Made by a program: the position numbers and the translations under genes. From Clusia tigrina (Eukaryota > Arthropoda > Insecta > Diptera > Clusiidae): a DNA stretch of 64,000 nt. Numbering within the stretch: the stretch's first letter is position 1; the number at the start of each line of letters is the position of its first letter. The stretch covers positions 425,324,240 through 425,388,239 of the forward strand of contig OV050030.1 of the NCBI GenBank assembly GCA_920105625.2. The letters are read 5' to 3'. This document shows positions 23,876-36,942 of this stretch, one piece after another. A model generated the notes under the pieces. That model worked only from the letters and a program-made list of their open reading frames with translations, had not been told where the DNA came from and did no database searches.

Positions 23876-24500
23876 TTGGTATATTTTTGACTAAGACCCC
23901 GTCTTTACTCCTAAGCAATTTGAAACACTTGACCCGAAACTGCCCCATTTATTACAGAGCTTGACTCATTTTCCGTCTCATTTGTTGCTTCTATTGAAAA
24001 TATTATTTGCAATTTTCTTTGCTTTTCTTTCACTTTCATAATGTTTTCATGAATTAATTTTGCCCTTATCTACACCAACCTTCCCCTCCCATTCTTTCGA
24101 CTATTGTTCGTTGCATTATTGATTATTGCACAGTTTTTGTTTGTGTTTCTGCTTCGTTATTGGTTTTCTTCTGTTCGTTTTTTGTTGGAGTCCGCTTTGT
24201 TGCTTAAATCTCGTTTTATAATTCCATAAATTCTACGAGGCAATTAAGTGTTCTTCGTTACCGCAAAACTGTTTCTTTGTGTGCAATTGTCCCAGTGATG
24301 GAGCCATAATTCTAGAATTACAAGAGTCGAATGAAAATGAAGAGAGGAATATGGAGCTGGGGCTGTTTATAAATGCCAACGTCAACTAAATATGAATATA
24401 CAAAATGTTGGTTTATCTGATGGTGAAATAAACTATCGATAATAGTCCCCTGTTCCATGTGTGACTAAGATTTTATGTTTTATTCGATATCTTCACAAAC
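23876..24500. other. Unassigned AT-rich DNA
   Basis: T-rich on the plus strand between 23990 and 24240; otherwise featureless. Confidence 0.4.
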
Positions 24501-24504
24501 CTAT

Positions 24505-24705
24505 TTATAGCTGAGACTCCAATTTATTGCTGAGGCTCACATTCAGTGCTGAGGCTCCAATTTGTTGCTGAGGCTCCAATTCATTGCTGAGGCTCCCATT
24601 CATTGCGGATGCTCCAATTCATTGCTGAGGCTCCCATTCATTGCGGATGCTCCAATTCATTGCGGAGGTTCCAATTCATTGCTGAGGATCCAATCTTGCT
24701 GGGGC
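24505..24705. repeat. 19-bp minisatellite, unit CTGAGGCTCCAATTCATTG
   Basis: About ten copies with variants GCGGATGCTCC and GCTGAGGCTCCCA alternating in pairs, which suggests duplication of two-unit blocks. Confidence 0.9.
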
Positions 24706-26440
24706 TCCGTCCTTCTCAAGGCCAGCTTAAGGATTTAGATAGGTCGTCTTTGAGCTGGGAAGTATTTGCGGATTTCTGAGTATATATCATCGAACTATCT
24801 ATAAGGAAATTTCACCCATAACCAAGGAAAATTTACTTTAGCGCTTCAGAGCATCCCAAGTCCTCCTTAGGCCTTAACAAAAGGATTACTATTCTCTGCT
24901 ATATCGTTCATTAGTGGTATATATATTTATGTATATATACTAATATTACTCTTCTGAGGGACTTCAATCCTAAACGAGGTATAGAGCTAATTAACATGCC
25001 TCGGAGTAAATTGAGAATCATCACAGGCGTTTGAACCGGACACTGGAGACTCAACTATCATATGAAAAAATTGGGTCTAACTTCTGAGGGGAAAGTGATG
25101 AATTCTTACGGCAGCTGATCACAGATTGCGGACATTTGGTTAACAAGTTACCTAACACTGAAATATTTAAAAAAGCCCCGTAGAGGTGTGATGAACCATG
25201 CTTTGAGAAGGATTATTTTCGATCGATGATGGTAGTTATCATCACAATACATCTTTCAGATCGCAGTGTATAACACCCTTAAATATGGTAGTTATCATAG
25301 GAGCGCCGCAGTTCTCTGCTCTTTAACAACTAAAATATTATTTTTAAAATTATAAATAAATTAAAATAAGTACAAACACGTCGAGAACGTAGAGAATACC
25401 AGTGCAATTTTCTGCTACATACCCAGAAATAAGCCATTTGCATCCAACACCGGTGTCCGATGAAAAATGATACCAAATTTATAGCTCAGGGTCTTCCAGA
25501 AGTTCCTAACAAAACACTTTTCTCAATGTGATTGCGCCTAATGTCCAAGGTGATATCCGTTTTCCTCGTTATACTACCAGGGAAGATTAGTTTCTTCCTT
25601 TATACACACTGGGAATGAGAGGAAACTACTTTCCTAACTTATATAATAGGAAAAATCCGCGTCATTATTAATTGAGTTTGATGGATTGAGGAAGTACTCT
25701 TCCCTATACTATTCCACCATTGAAAATTGAAAAGGTTTATATTTCCTTTCTGATGTGCTTAACTTCATGTCCAAATCGCACTTACTACTGCCCACGTTTA
25801 ACCTTATACCCCACTCACCTGAAGTCCACAACTGCCTCCATCACTGACCCCCGAGCGCACAAACAGCGCGCAAATTGAATACCTGGTTGTCATACTCGTT
25901 GAAAATTATCTTAAGCCCTCCTCCACTTGCCTGGCATGTGAGGCCTTTCTGGGCAATTATGTGATTTTCTTGGACACCGCCATTAAACCATGAAATTCCA
26001 AAGGTATGCAAAGTCACATGCATGAAAATGAAAACAGTTCCGCCTTTGCTGTTCGCAAGAAACGCACATTTTCTTATAAAATACAAAAAAGAAAAAAAAA
26101 TTTAAAAATAAAAATAATTGAAAAAAAATATTGAAATATTTAAATCAATTTTAAAAAATAAAAAAACTTCAATAAATATAATTTATAAATAAAGTTTCCA
26201 TTAATAAGAAAGTGATCTCCATAAATAAAAAACAAGCTGATTGTTTGAAAGCTTGCATAAGCTGCAGCACTCTACAACCAGCAGCTTTCAGTGCGCGCTG
26301 AGTAAAGTTGCAAGTTTTCACACTTGAATGTGAATTTGTCAGAGCCTTTTTTTATCAATCTTGCCGCTTATCACCAGAAAGTCATAACAATAATAAAAAA
26401 ATTATACAAAATACACAAAAGAATTTCTGTTTAAGTTAAC
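24706..26440. other. Unassigned non-coding DNA
   Basis: No gene family recognised. 26080-26170 is A-rich simple sequence. Confidence 0.4.
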
Positions 26441-27060
26441 GTAATTAAAGAAAAGAGCTTTGCCGTGTGCGTATTTACGGACGGGCGCACAAGCGGACTA
26501 GTAGCAAAATACGCCGGGCGTCGTACACAACTCCGGGAGATAATTTCTACTGAGGCTGAGTGACTTCATTGTGTTGTTGTTACCGTTTTGTTGTTGTTGT
26601 TGTTGTTATTGGTGCTGTTATTGTTTTTTCAATTCAATTATCGCGTGTGTTCCGTGAGTGGAAAGTCGCCGGCAGCAATCGCCCGCGTTTGGTATCAAGA
26701 CGGTTTTGACCAGTGATAAACAAATCTTGCATGAACTGCAAATATTCACGTAATCTGCGTGCCTCGAGTACCCTCAGCTGTACTACGTGATTAGTGAGCA
26801 AATCCACACATACACAAGTCGCACTCACACACACCCACGCACGCAAGTGAAGCGCATGTTAAGAAAGAAAAGCGCAGATTCTCGCATTCTACAATTGGGT
26901 AATGACTGCGCTCGGTTGCAAGCGAAGCGAAATGAAATGGAAATGAAACACACAATTTTCCGACATTTCTTCCGACAGGTGTTGCGTAATTATTATCTTC
27001 CCAGTGTGCCACTGTACTAGGGATCCGTCCGTCCGTGTTACTGTCAAAAACCAAAACACC
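26441..27060. promoter_or_regulatory. GC-richer island with GTT-repeat; possible promoter or leader exon
   Basis: It contains a TTGTTGTTGTTGTTGTTATT run (about 26588-26610), CpG-containing stretches and a CACACACCCACGCACGCA tract. Sequence character resembles fly promoters or 5' leaders, but no initiator/TATA pair, splice pair or coding frame could be fixed. Confidence 0.3.
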
Positions 27061-27640
27061 CATGGCATAGAGAGAGCGAAAGAGACAGCATGACGGGGAT
27101 TGAAAATACATATGTACTTAGAGTTTTAGCAGAGAATACAGAGAAATGACTCTTGTTTTGCTCACACTTACACATATGCAAAACTGTAGTAACGTGGATG
27201 ATTTTCTTCAGAACCAATGATAAACAAACCTATCCATAACCGATGATAAAGACATTTTTTTACGTTTGAAAATTTGACGTTTAAGTATCGTTCTCTGTGT
27301 TCTCTGGTTTTTGTTTGACACTAATGAAGGGCGGGAAATATGGAGCTAGGGATGCTATCACTGTTAGACAGGACTCATGTTTGTTAGTGGAGTCCTCACT
27401 AAATGGAGTTTCATATTTCAAGCAATTATTAGATAAAACCGATCTAGAATTTCCCAGCGTCAAAAATTAGCATAGAAATGCAGAGAAACACTTTATACGA
27501 GTATACAGAGAATAACTTAATTTAAACCTTGATACTCGTAGCTTACCCTCAAACTGAAAGAACTTCGTATGAGGAAACGTAGTACCAAATATTTTACAAA
27601 AATGGCAAATTCAGACAAACAAATTTAAATAAATAATAAT
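27061..27640. other. Unassigned non-coding DNA
   Basis: No feature recognised. Confidence 0.4.
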
Positions 27641-27642
27641 TA

Positions 27643-27850
27643 GCAGCCTCCTCTGACAAAACTAGACTCACACTCGGAGGGTCGCAGGTTCAAATCCTGC
27701 CCCGGGCTAGGTCTCAAAAATGCTTCTTTCTGAAATAATCTTTTCTCTTCGAGTCGAAGACCTCAGTAGCTAGTACTCATTCCCCAACTCCCCTTGGAAT
27801 CACAATCAATTATGCTGAATAGATATAATAATAATAATAATAAATAAATT
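27643..27850 (+). mobile_element. tRNA-derived SINE copy
   Basis: The head keeps CTAGACTCACACTCGGAGGG and a perfect T-arm (GCAGG TTCAAAT CCTGC, 27684-27700), which includes the pol III B box. An internal deletion removed the A-box region. The body continues GGTCTCAAAAATGCTTCTTT, CTCTTCGAGTCGAAGACCTC and GTACTCATTCCCC, then a 3' tail of ATA repeats (about 27828-27850). Confidence 0.85.
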
Positions 27851-28660
27851 ATTTTAAATAAAAGGCGGCCCCAAAACTTCTCATTCTTTTACTAAAACAC
27901 CATCTCACACACTGTGGACCCATCTAGAATGTTGATATTAGATATTAGTACTGAGTATATGTCTGCATCTTGGTACTGAGTCCTGGGTAAATACCTCCCT
28001 AAAACGCCAAAACCGGTTTTTCTAGTACTGTTAAGCAGAAATTAGAACAAAGTTCGGAGCAGAGATTTAGAAATTTAGCTGCTAGACTCCCTCTTGTAAG
28101 TTTTGTTCTGCTTCTTTTCACCATAAATTTAAAGTCCTATTCTTCCGTAAATGAAAATACTTTTCAATTTAATTATACAATTTTTACCCATGCGTGTGAA
28201 TTAGTGTTTTTTTAAATAAATTGTAATCAATCAAGCGAAATCAATCAGAAGATTACTATTTAGTATTTTATTTTATTTGTTTTTGTTTTTATGTTTTTAA
28301 TCAAACGGAGCAAAGTGAGTTCATAATCCAACATTTTATCTTTTGGCGGTGATTATTATTCATTTGAATTTACGCCCATATTCTGAGGAGCCCCTGCGAG
28401 CACTTTTGGGTAACCAGGGTCTGAGCTACTTCATATGAACACTCCAGCTAGAGTTCAAACAGACGAGCATCTATAGAGATCCTCATATATAACAGCTGAA
28501 TGCATTGATTGGGCGTGCGGGTTCGATGGTTTTAGGGCTTTTTTGGATTTATAAAAACCGGTGTAGTGAATAGTATATACAATATAAGTGTACGCACGAC
28601 CTAATCTTAGATTGAGGATGTATGTATATAGAATATTTTTATTTTGAAAGAAAATATCAA
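27851..28660. other. Unassigned AT-rich DNA
   Basis: No feature recognised. Confidence 0.4.
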
Positions 28661-28679
28661 AACTGTGTGTCTATTTATC

Positions 28680-30420
28680 TGTATTGTTATCACTTGTCTC
28701 TTACTACCTCTCTGCCTCCATTTCTTTCACTATATCCCTCTATCTCTCTCTTAATGTATCTCACTCACTTTATCTCACTCTATCTTACACAGTCACTCCA
28801 TTTACCACACTCTAACGCACTCTCTGTCCCTCTGTCTTTCTACTTATCTCAATTTACCTCAATTGCTCTAACAGACTCTTAACTCTCTCTAAATCTGACA
28901 CTATCTGACGCACTGTTACTCACTTTCACTCACTCTCACTTTCTCTCAATCTTAATAATAATAATAATAATAATAATAATGTGTGATTTAGAGGTAAAAC
29001 GGGTACTGCGACCAAAAAGATCTCTTATTATACCGCCCTCTATTATTAAGAGTATCCCTATAAATTCTCATCCAGCCCCGTTGCCCTCAGAAATTGTCGC
29101 ATTTTTTTCACTCCCTATTTCTCTGTCGCTCTCTCTCTATATATTTATCTCTCTCTATCTCGTCACTCTAATACACTCTAACACACTATAACGCACTGTA
29201 ACTTTCTCTCACCCACACTCACTTTGTTTCAATCTTTCACTGCCTGTCCCTCTGTCGCTCTTTATCTTTATCCTTCTCTATCTCATCACTCTAACACATT
29301 TCAAAACATGCACACTCACTATCTCTCATTGTCTCTCACTCTCCGTCACTTTGTCGCTTTCTCACTTTTTTCTCTCTCACTCTCCGTCTCTTTGTCACTT
29401 TCTCTCTTTATTTTTCGCTTTGTTCTTTTCTCGCTCTCTTTCTCTATCATTCTCCTTCCCTTTTTGTCCCTCTCTTTCCGTCTCTTTCTCTATCTATATC
29501 TCTCTTTCGATTTATCTCTTTCTCTTTATCTCTGTGTCCCTTTATCTCCTTCTATCTTTATCTCTTTCTCTATTTGTCTCTTTATATCATTCTTTCCTTA
29601 TCTCTTTCTCTTTTATCTTATTCTTTATTTATCTCTTTCTTTAATTCTCTCTTTATATCTTTCTATCTTTATCGCTTTCTCTGTTTCTATTTTTATCTGT
29701 TTCTCTTTTTATATCTTTATATCTTTATCTCTTTCTATCTTTATCTCTTTCACTATTTCCCCCTTTATCTCTTTCTCTCTTTATCTCTTTATCTTTTTCT
29801 CTTTTTATCTCTTTCTCTCTTCCTCTCTTTCTATCGTACTCTCTTTATCTGTTTATCTCTGTCTGTTTATATTTCTTTATTTCTCTATGTCTCTCTCGTT
29901 CTCTCTATTTGGCTCTCTCTCCCTTTCTTTTTCTCTCTCTATTTCTCTCTCTTTCTATCTTTCTCTCTCTTTCTCTCTCTTTCTGTCTCTTTCTCTCTCT
30001 CTTTCTCTCTCTTTCTCTCTATTTCTATCTTTCTCTCTCTCTTTCTCTCTACATTACTATCTTTCTCTCTCTCTCTCTTTCTCTCTCTATTCCTATCTCT
30101 CTCTTTCTCTATATTCCTATTTCCCTGTTTCTCTCTATATTCCTATCTCTGTCTCTTTCTCTCTATATTCCTATCTTTCTCTCTCTCTCTTGCTCTCTAT
30201 ATTCCTATCTCTCTCTTTCTCTATATTCCTATCTCCCTCTTTCTCTCTATATTCCTATCTCTCTCTCTTTCTCTTTTTCCCTCTCTGTCGCTCTGATATT
30301 TTTTTCACTGTCTCTATTGCTCTTTTCCCTTCTCTCTCGCTTCATCTTTCTATCTCTCTTTCGCTTCATCTGTCTATCTCTCTCTCTCTCTCTCTCCCTC
30401 TCTATCATATGCACTTGTTG
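28680..30420 (+). repeat. Long polypyrimidine tract (CTCTTT/CTTTAT-type)
   Basis: About 1.7 kb in which the plus strand is overwhelmingly C and T with scattered A, built from TCTCTTTATCTC and TTTCTCTCTC words. A (AAT)n run at 28952-28980 and about 120 unrelated bases interrupt it. All three plus-strand frames are open for hundreds of codons of Ser/Leu/Phe/Tyr/Ile (one of 403). I take these as artefacts of the missing purines. Extreme purine/pyrimidine asymmetry can form triplex (H-DNA). Confidence 0.92.
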
Positions 30421-31085
30421 TCATGGATAAGATAATTTTCCCTCTTTACAGTTTCAATTATATTCATAACAGATTTCATACCACTTTCTTTTGAGTTCTC
30501 TGCTCTTCAGAGTAAGCATGCAATCACACATTACTGCCCCGCCCCACCTTGTAGTATAAAATAAGCATATACAATAAAACGAAGTAATTGTGGGCAGAAT
30601 GCCACAGCAACAGAAATTCTAACCTTGCAGCCCGCTTATCACGCCAAGTAAATAAATAATAAAAATATTTATGTTTATAATTTAAAATGCAAACACAAGA
30701 ACGCGTTCAGAGAGAAGTTGCGTCATTAAGAGAAGGGTTTAAATCACAGCCCATTGCGACATTCGGTTGAATTGTGAAACATTGAACAAACAACAATAAG
30801 AACTGCAGTAGACGAAAGAGTCAGATTCTCGCTCCAACGATTAGAATCGCTGTTATTGGTGTTCAAGGAACTCATTCTGACCACATTGAAAATTCGAGTT
30901 AAAATTAGGACTAAATAAATTAAATACTTTTCAACTCCCCAATCTGTAAAAATGAATAATAATACTTGCAAATAAAAAACTAAGAAACAAAACTAAAGCA
31001 ACGAATACTCGTATACGTGTCTATAACTTGAGTTTGTATCATAAGTTTTAATTTCCCGGATCTCATGCGTAGACTTAGAAATAGA
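30421..31085. other. Unassigned AT-rich DNA
   Basis: No feature recognised. Confidence 0.4.
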
Positions 31086-31086
31086 G

Positions 31087-31166
31087 TAGGCCGGAAAACT
31101 GCCGTGGAAGGAGGTCTCCAAGCACTGAGGCCTTGATAGTCATAGTATCTAAACGTAGACTTAGTT
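31087..31166. repeat. Dispersed repeat copy 1 (pair with 45347-45422)
   Basis: GTAGGCCGGAAAACTGCCGT, then GGAAGGAGGTCTCCAAGCAC and TGAGGCCTTGATAGTCAT. About 75 bases are alignable to 45347-45422. Probably the 3' end of an unidentified retroelement. Confidence 0.75.
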
Positions 31167-32280
31167 AAAAGTGTTTATAACTGTTCGAAGCCCTCACTAC
31201 ACGGTGCTTGTGTATTCTAGTGACTTAATTGACACGCCTTGCCGGCTTAATATACATCTGTTCAAATTTCATTGGTCGAGAGGAATTAAGCGGGTTGTCC
31301 TCAGGGTAATGATATGCGAAATACATTCCTATAGTGGAACCATAGCCTATACTCTATCGAGACGTTAGTTAGAAATCAGGAACAAATTTGAGCCTGAAAT
31401 AAGCCTATTCAGTCCTATTCTAAATCAAAACTCCGCAATGTGTTCCTCTTCGCATTTATCCAGAATAATGCTGTTTGTTTCCTGAGCGCCCCTATTACAA
31501 TTACATACCCCGGACATCCATATCAGATTAGATTTGTGAGATATAGAGAATTTCCCATTTTCACTGCTGCGATCCAATTTTTTTCAAGTACAATCTAAAA
31601 TCTGATATGGGACTGATTTGGAATCAGCTTTAGAAAGTTTCCTAGAAACAGTTTTCGGTTACTCTGGAGATAATCTTCAGATCTTTGCTGATAGGGTTAT
31701 CGGCCACAAGCGAATAGTAAAGTAAGAGAATAATGTGTAATATTGAGAGTTATAATATAATAATAGTAATATTATATAATAAATAATAATATATAATATT
31801 AATTGAACATTGAAGTAGTAAATGTGAATGTAGGGGTTTCTGAAGTGGGGTCAGTTGTAATTATTGATGAGTTTAGTTCCATTGTAAGAAATCAAAAATG
31901 TTATACAGAACGTATTACTAAAAATTGGTGTGGATATTGGCTGATATAGTTCTAGGTTTCCATATATATATTTTTAAGAACAAATAATATATATGGAGGA
32001 TATTATATCAGGAGGTAAAAGTATCTAAGACCCATAATTACCAAATTGTATACTCACCATTTGGATGTTACGTATATATATAGAATTCCAAACCAATATC
32101 ACTTTTTAAGATATGAGAGACTTCGAGAAAGTGGATTTATATTGAAGATTATTAATCAGAGTGTTTTGTTCTGTGAGTGTTCAAACCAAATACACCATAT
32201 TAGGAATACGCGACAATCACCCCTCCTGTACTAAAACGTGGTTCAAACTCAATCACATTTCAGCCCAATATATATTTTAT
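31167..32280. other. Unassigned AT-rich DNA with small palindrome
   Basis: CCATATCAGATTAGATTTGT at about 31518 is complementary to ACAATCTAAAATCTGATATG at about 31589, a weak 20-bp hairpin with a 50-base loop. Nothing else seen. Confidence 0.4.
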
Positions 32281-32281
32281 T

Positions 32282-32445
32282 CTAACGGTAAAGAAGCTAG
32301 GCGTGGGGTCCCGGGTACGAATACTGCCCAGGACATGATCTCGAAAAATCTTCCTTCTAAATTTCTCTGTGAGTTGAAGGCGTTATTTCCTAGTTCTCAC
32401 TCTCACGAAGATATGTTGAAGATATGTTTCATTATAGTGTGAGGT
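32282..32445 (+). mobile_element. Diverged SINE copy (tentative)
   Basis: GGGGTCCCGGGTACGAATAC corresponds to the B-box arm. CATGATCTCGAAAAATCTTC, GTGAGTTGAAGGCGTTATTT and CCTAGTTCTCACTC follow the SINE body order seen at 43812-44002. Diverged; the A-box region is not clear. Confidence 0.5.
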
Positions 32446-34565
32446 GAAATAGATACAAAATAAATAATTAAATATAAATTAATAAATAAATAAAAACTAA
32501 ATAAAAGTTAATAAAAAATAAACAATTATTTTATATAAAAATTAAGAAGTAAATCAAAAGTAAAAAATAAATAAAAAAATTAAAAAGATAAATTAAAAAA
32601 CTAAATAAATAAATAAATAAAAACAAAAAGATAAATAAGAACTAAATGAAAAGTGAAAACTAAATAATAAATAAAAATTATGTAAATAAATAAGAGCGAA
32701 AAATTTAAAAAAAAATAAATCAATAAATAAAAGCAAAAACTAAATAAAGCCTAAAAAATAAATAAAAATAAAAATATAAATTAAGTTAAAAATAATAAGT
32801 AAATAAATTTTAAATAATAAATTAGATAAAAAATTAATTTTAAAAAATTTTATTATTGTATATAAAAATTGATAAGTAAATCAAAACTAAGCAAAGAAAT
32901 TAAAACTAAAAAAATAAAAGCAAAAAAATAAATAAAAACTAAATAAACAAATAAAAATTAAATAAAGAAATTAAAACTAAATAAATAAATAAAAACTAAA
33001 TAAAGAAAATAAATCTAAATAAATAAAAGCAAAAAAATAAATAAAAACTAAAGAAATAAATAAAAACCTAAATAAAAAATAAAAGCAAAAAAATAAATAA
33101 AAACTAAATAAATAAATAAAAACTAAATAAAGAAATTAAAACTAAATAAATAAATAAAAACTAAATAAAGAAAATAAATCTAAATAAATAAAAGCAAAAA
33201 ATAATTAAAGACTAAATAAATAAATAAAAACCTATATGAAAAATAAAAACTAAATAAATAAAAGCCAAAAAATAAATAAAAACTAAAGAAATAAATAAAA
33301 ACCTAAATAAAAAATAAAAACTAAATAAAAACTAAATAAAAAATTAATAAAAAATAAATAATTATTGTATATAAAAATTGATAAGTAAATCAAAACTAAG
33401 CAAAGAAATTAAAACTAAAAAAATAAAAGCAAAAAATAAATAAAAACTAAATAAATAAATAAAAATTAAATAAAGAAATTAAAACTAAATAAATAAATAA
33501 AAACTAAATAAAGAAAATAAATCTAAATAAATAAAAGCAAACAAATAATTAAAGACTAAATAAATAAATAAAAACTTAAATAAAAAATAAAAGCAAAAAA
33601 ATAAATAAAAACTAAATAAATAAATAAAAATTAAATAAAGAAATTAAAACTAAATAAATAAATAAAAACTAAATAAAGAAAATAAATCTAAATAAATAAA
33701 AGCAAACAAATAATTAAAGACTAAATAAATAAATAAAAACTTAAATAAAAAATAAAAGCAAAAAAATAAATAAAAACTAAATAAATAAATAAAAATTAAA
33801 TAAAGAAATTAAAACTAAATAAATAAATAAAAACTAAATAAAGAAAATAAATCTAAATAAATAAAAGCAAAAAAATAATTAAAGACTAAATAAATAAATA
33901 AAAACTAAATAAAGAAAATAAATCTAAATAAATAAAAGCAAAAAAATAATTAAAGACTAAATAAATAAATAAAAACCTAAATAAAAAATAAAAACTAAAT
34001 AAAAACTAAATAAAAAATTAATAAAAAATAAATAATTATTGTATATAAAAATTGATAAGTAAATCAAAATAAAATAAAGATATAAAAACTAAATAATTAA
34101 ATAAGAGCAAAAAATAAAAAAAAACTAAAAGAAAAAAAACCGAAATAAGTAAATAAAAACTAAATAAAGAAATAAATAAAAGCAAAAAAATAAGTAAATA
34201 AAAACTAAAAAAACGAATTTAAACTAAAAAGTAACTAATAAATAAAAACTAACTAAATAAATAAATAAAAACTAAATAAATAAATAAAAATTAAATAAAT
34301 AAATAAAATAAAATAAATAAATAAAAATTAAATAAAAAAATAAATAAGTAAATAAATACTAAAAAAATTAAAAAATAAATTAAAACTAAAAAACTAAATA
34401 AATAAATAAAAACCTAAATAAATAAAAATTAAATAAATAAATAAAATAAAATAAATAAATAAAAATTAAATAAAAAAATAAATTAAAATAAATGCAAAAA
34501 CTAAACAATTAAAAATCTAAAAAAAAAATTAAAACTAAAAAACTAAGTAAATAAGTAAATAAAAA
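32446..34565. repeat. A-rich TAAATAAATAAAAACTAAA array with higher-order units
   Basis: About 2.1 kb of AAATAAATAAAAACTAAAT-type units. Superimposed longer repeats recur: ATTATTGTATATAAAAATTG plus GATAAGTAAATCAAAA at about 32850, 33360 and 34037, and AGAAAATAAATCTAAATAAA at least five times. The minus strand is the T-rich strand. No gene. Confidence 0.92.
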
Positions 34566-35730
34566 TATTCTTAGCCAGGTTGGTCCAAGAAGTGACAAAT
34601 TACAGCGATATAATACCTGGTAACATATTAAAGATATTTCCAACGCCAATACGCTCTTCAAGTCTGACTCCGTTGCTCTGCGCCTGATGCACCTTAAATA
34701 GGACGATTCCTGCATTCTAATATACCAATCAATTCTGTCAGTTGGGGAAAAGTTGAAATAATTTATAAATATATATCCACTGTTATATGAAGTCAACCGA
34801 ATATAAGAAGAATATCCCATTGCTAATTATCTCCAGCATAGTTTTTAAAGCTTTGGTGCCTGTTTCGAATCTTTGCTCTTGTTAAAGCGTACAGAACAGA
34901 TTATGTGTATGCATTTATGTGTGGTATCCAATGTCCTCATTCGAGTGCCATTAAAGAGTCTTCCTTTCAGAGAATATATTTCTTCGTCTATATATAAATT
35001 AGGTTTCATTTATTCTCTTTGTTCAAGTGTCTTCTTCCGCACCTCTTTTACAAGTGAATACCTGAACTTGCTAATTCTACCTTCGGCGCTTCCACTCACA
35101 ATTATGCAGTCTAACTTATACCAAAGACAATATATGTACGTTAATACTCTTTGCTTATACCAACTATTTTGCTATGTTTGAGGTCTGGAAAGTTTGATGC
35201 AACCATTTGCGGAAAATTTGAATTGAGTTTATTCACTTGACTATTTAGGAAGTCCTTTTCTCGAGAGTGTAGGGCATATCTCTAGTTTAGAACTTTCAGA
35301 CCTACCCAAATTTGTTAACAACTCCGGCTAATTGTAAATGTTACAAAAGTATATTACCATTTTTTAGGCACGCGAGGAGATTTGCTAATTGAGGAGACTC
35401 GAGATCCCCAGCCAATTTACCTACCTACCTATTCACTGGATTTAGATAGTTTGAGAGAGGGAGGACTATAATATTCCCAAAATCTTTGGCTCTTACACCA
35501 CCTTTTATTCCATAGTTGCTTGCATAGCATTTTACAGTTACACCCCCTACTCTGGTGTGGTCTTTCCAAGCACTTATGCTGAGTTATTTTATTAGTAGTT
35601 GATTTCCGTACTAAATTGGTCGTGAGAGCGATTGAGAATCAACTTGTCCCCCGTAGAAACGATTTGACTGCTTCGTAGGTCGGTGGGAAGTCATCATTCT
35701 GAATAGAGGATTAGTACAGATAAGTGGAAT
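34566..35730. other. Unassigned non-coding DNA
   Basis: A CCTACCTACCTA run at 35422-35434 could be the tail of an eroded non-LTR element; otherwise nothing recognised. Confidence 0.4.
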
Positions 35731-35734
35731 AGTA

Positions 35735-36195
35735 GTGAATCATTAGAAGTAAATCATTAGTATTAGATCATTAGTAGTAGATCATTTTTAGTAGATCATT
35801 AGTATTAGGTCGGTCATTAGTATTAGATCATTAGTATTAGATCATTAGTATTAGATCATTAGTATTAGATCATTAGTATTAGATCATTAGTATTAGATCA
35901 TTAGTAGTAGATCATTAGTAGTAGATCATTAGTATTAGATCATTAGTAGTAGATCATAAGTAGTAGATCATTAGTAGTAGATCATTAGTAGTAGATCATT
36001 AGTATTAGATCATTAGTAGTAGATCATAAGTAGTAGATCCTTAGTATCAGATCATTAGTATCAGATCATTAGTATCATATCATTATTGATAAATCCTTAG
36101 TATCAGATCATTAGTTTTAGATCATTAGTATTAGAATTAGTATTAGATCATTAGTATTAGATCATTAGTAGTATATCATTAGTAATAGATCACTA
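35735..36195. repeat. 14-bp minisatellite, unit AGATCATTAGTATT
   Basis: About 30 copies with AGTAGT/AGTATC variants, degenerate at both edges. The GATC inside each unit gives regularly spaced MboI/DpnII sites. Confidence 0.92.
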
Positions 36196-36730
36196 GTAGA
36201 TTAGTAGCGCATTAGAAATAAGCTCCTTTGGGTAAACTTTTCAAGTTTAAAACAAAACTTAATATCATCTCTTTGTTCAATGCTCATTTTTGTACCGATA
36301 ACACAAACTTATTGTCGCTTCAGACACAATAACTCCGCTTCTATTAGTCCAAATTCATAAAATTTCCATAGTACATCAGTGAGGGATATAATGATGCCCT
36401 TACCAGAAATACCTGTTTTTAAAAAGTCCTGTTTACTTAGTCCTGCACCTTGTATTAGTCAAATGTTGACACTAAGCTAAGGAATAGGGTAGAATAGAGT
36501 AGAATATACAAAAGGTGGCTCAAATATGAATATGGAAACCCAAAAGAATACCCCAGTTTAGTAGTCGTACTTGTCAGTCATTCATCTGTGGAAACCCTAT
36601 TCATGAAAACAGAGTAGAGTGACAGTTTTTGCACATTCCTCCAACTTTACTCGTAACACTAATTCGAATTGGACCGACACCCAGCTGCAGTTACAGCTCT
36701 GAGAGATTGTGTGTTTAACTTCCTCAACAG
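36196..36730. other. Unassigned DNA ending at a splice acceptor
   Basis: The last bases, GTGTTTAACTTCCTCAACAG, form a plausible intron 3' end at 36730. Nothing else recognised. Confidence 0.4.
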
Positions 36731-36942
36731 ATTTCGAGCTCAAAAGGAGTGAAAAATCTAAAAAATGTCTTTCCAATCTTGTTTAATTTCATTATGAATG
36801 CAGCCGCGAAAATGCGCCACCAACTACGCATCGCCGAGCTGCTGTCGCCCAAATGCAACAATCTCATTGTGGGCATTAGCGCCATGGTGGGCCTCATAAG
36901 CGGCTTCTATCTGCTGACGCTGAGCGCCAAATCGGTGTGCGG
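36731..36942 (+). CDS. Coding exon, N-terminus of a small single-pass membrane protein
   Basis: The exon lies between the acceptor CTTCCTCAACAG and the donor GCGG|GTAAGT. The frame is open across the whole exon. The likely start is ATG 36794 (MNAAAKMRHQLRIAELLSPK), giving 49 codons plus two bases (phase 2). Residues 24-43 (IVGISAMVGLISGFYLLTLS) form one hydrophobic segment preceded by a basic, amphipathic stretch. This could be a signal anchor with the N-terminus in the cytosol. Codons are GC-rich, in contrast to the flanking AT-rich DNA. A candidate next exon in the same phase starts at 37366. Alternatively it is an alternative first exon of the gene started at 13713, which also ends in phase 2. 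I do not recognise the family. Confidence 0.6.

Noticed and set aside
29224..30435. 403-codon plus-strand open frame
   Set aside because: It lies in a pyrimidine-only tract; all frames are open because stop codons need purines. Low-complexity Ser/Leu/Phe/Tyr translation.
32446..34565. Possible CRISPR-like or telomeric array
   Set aside because: Degenerate A-rich simple sequence without spacers; eukaryotic context.
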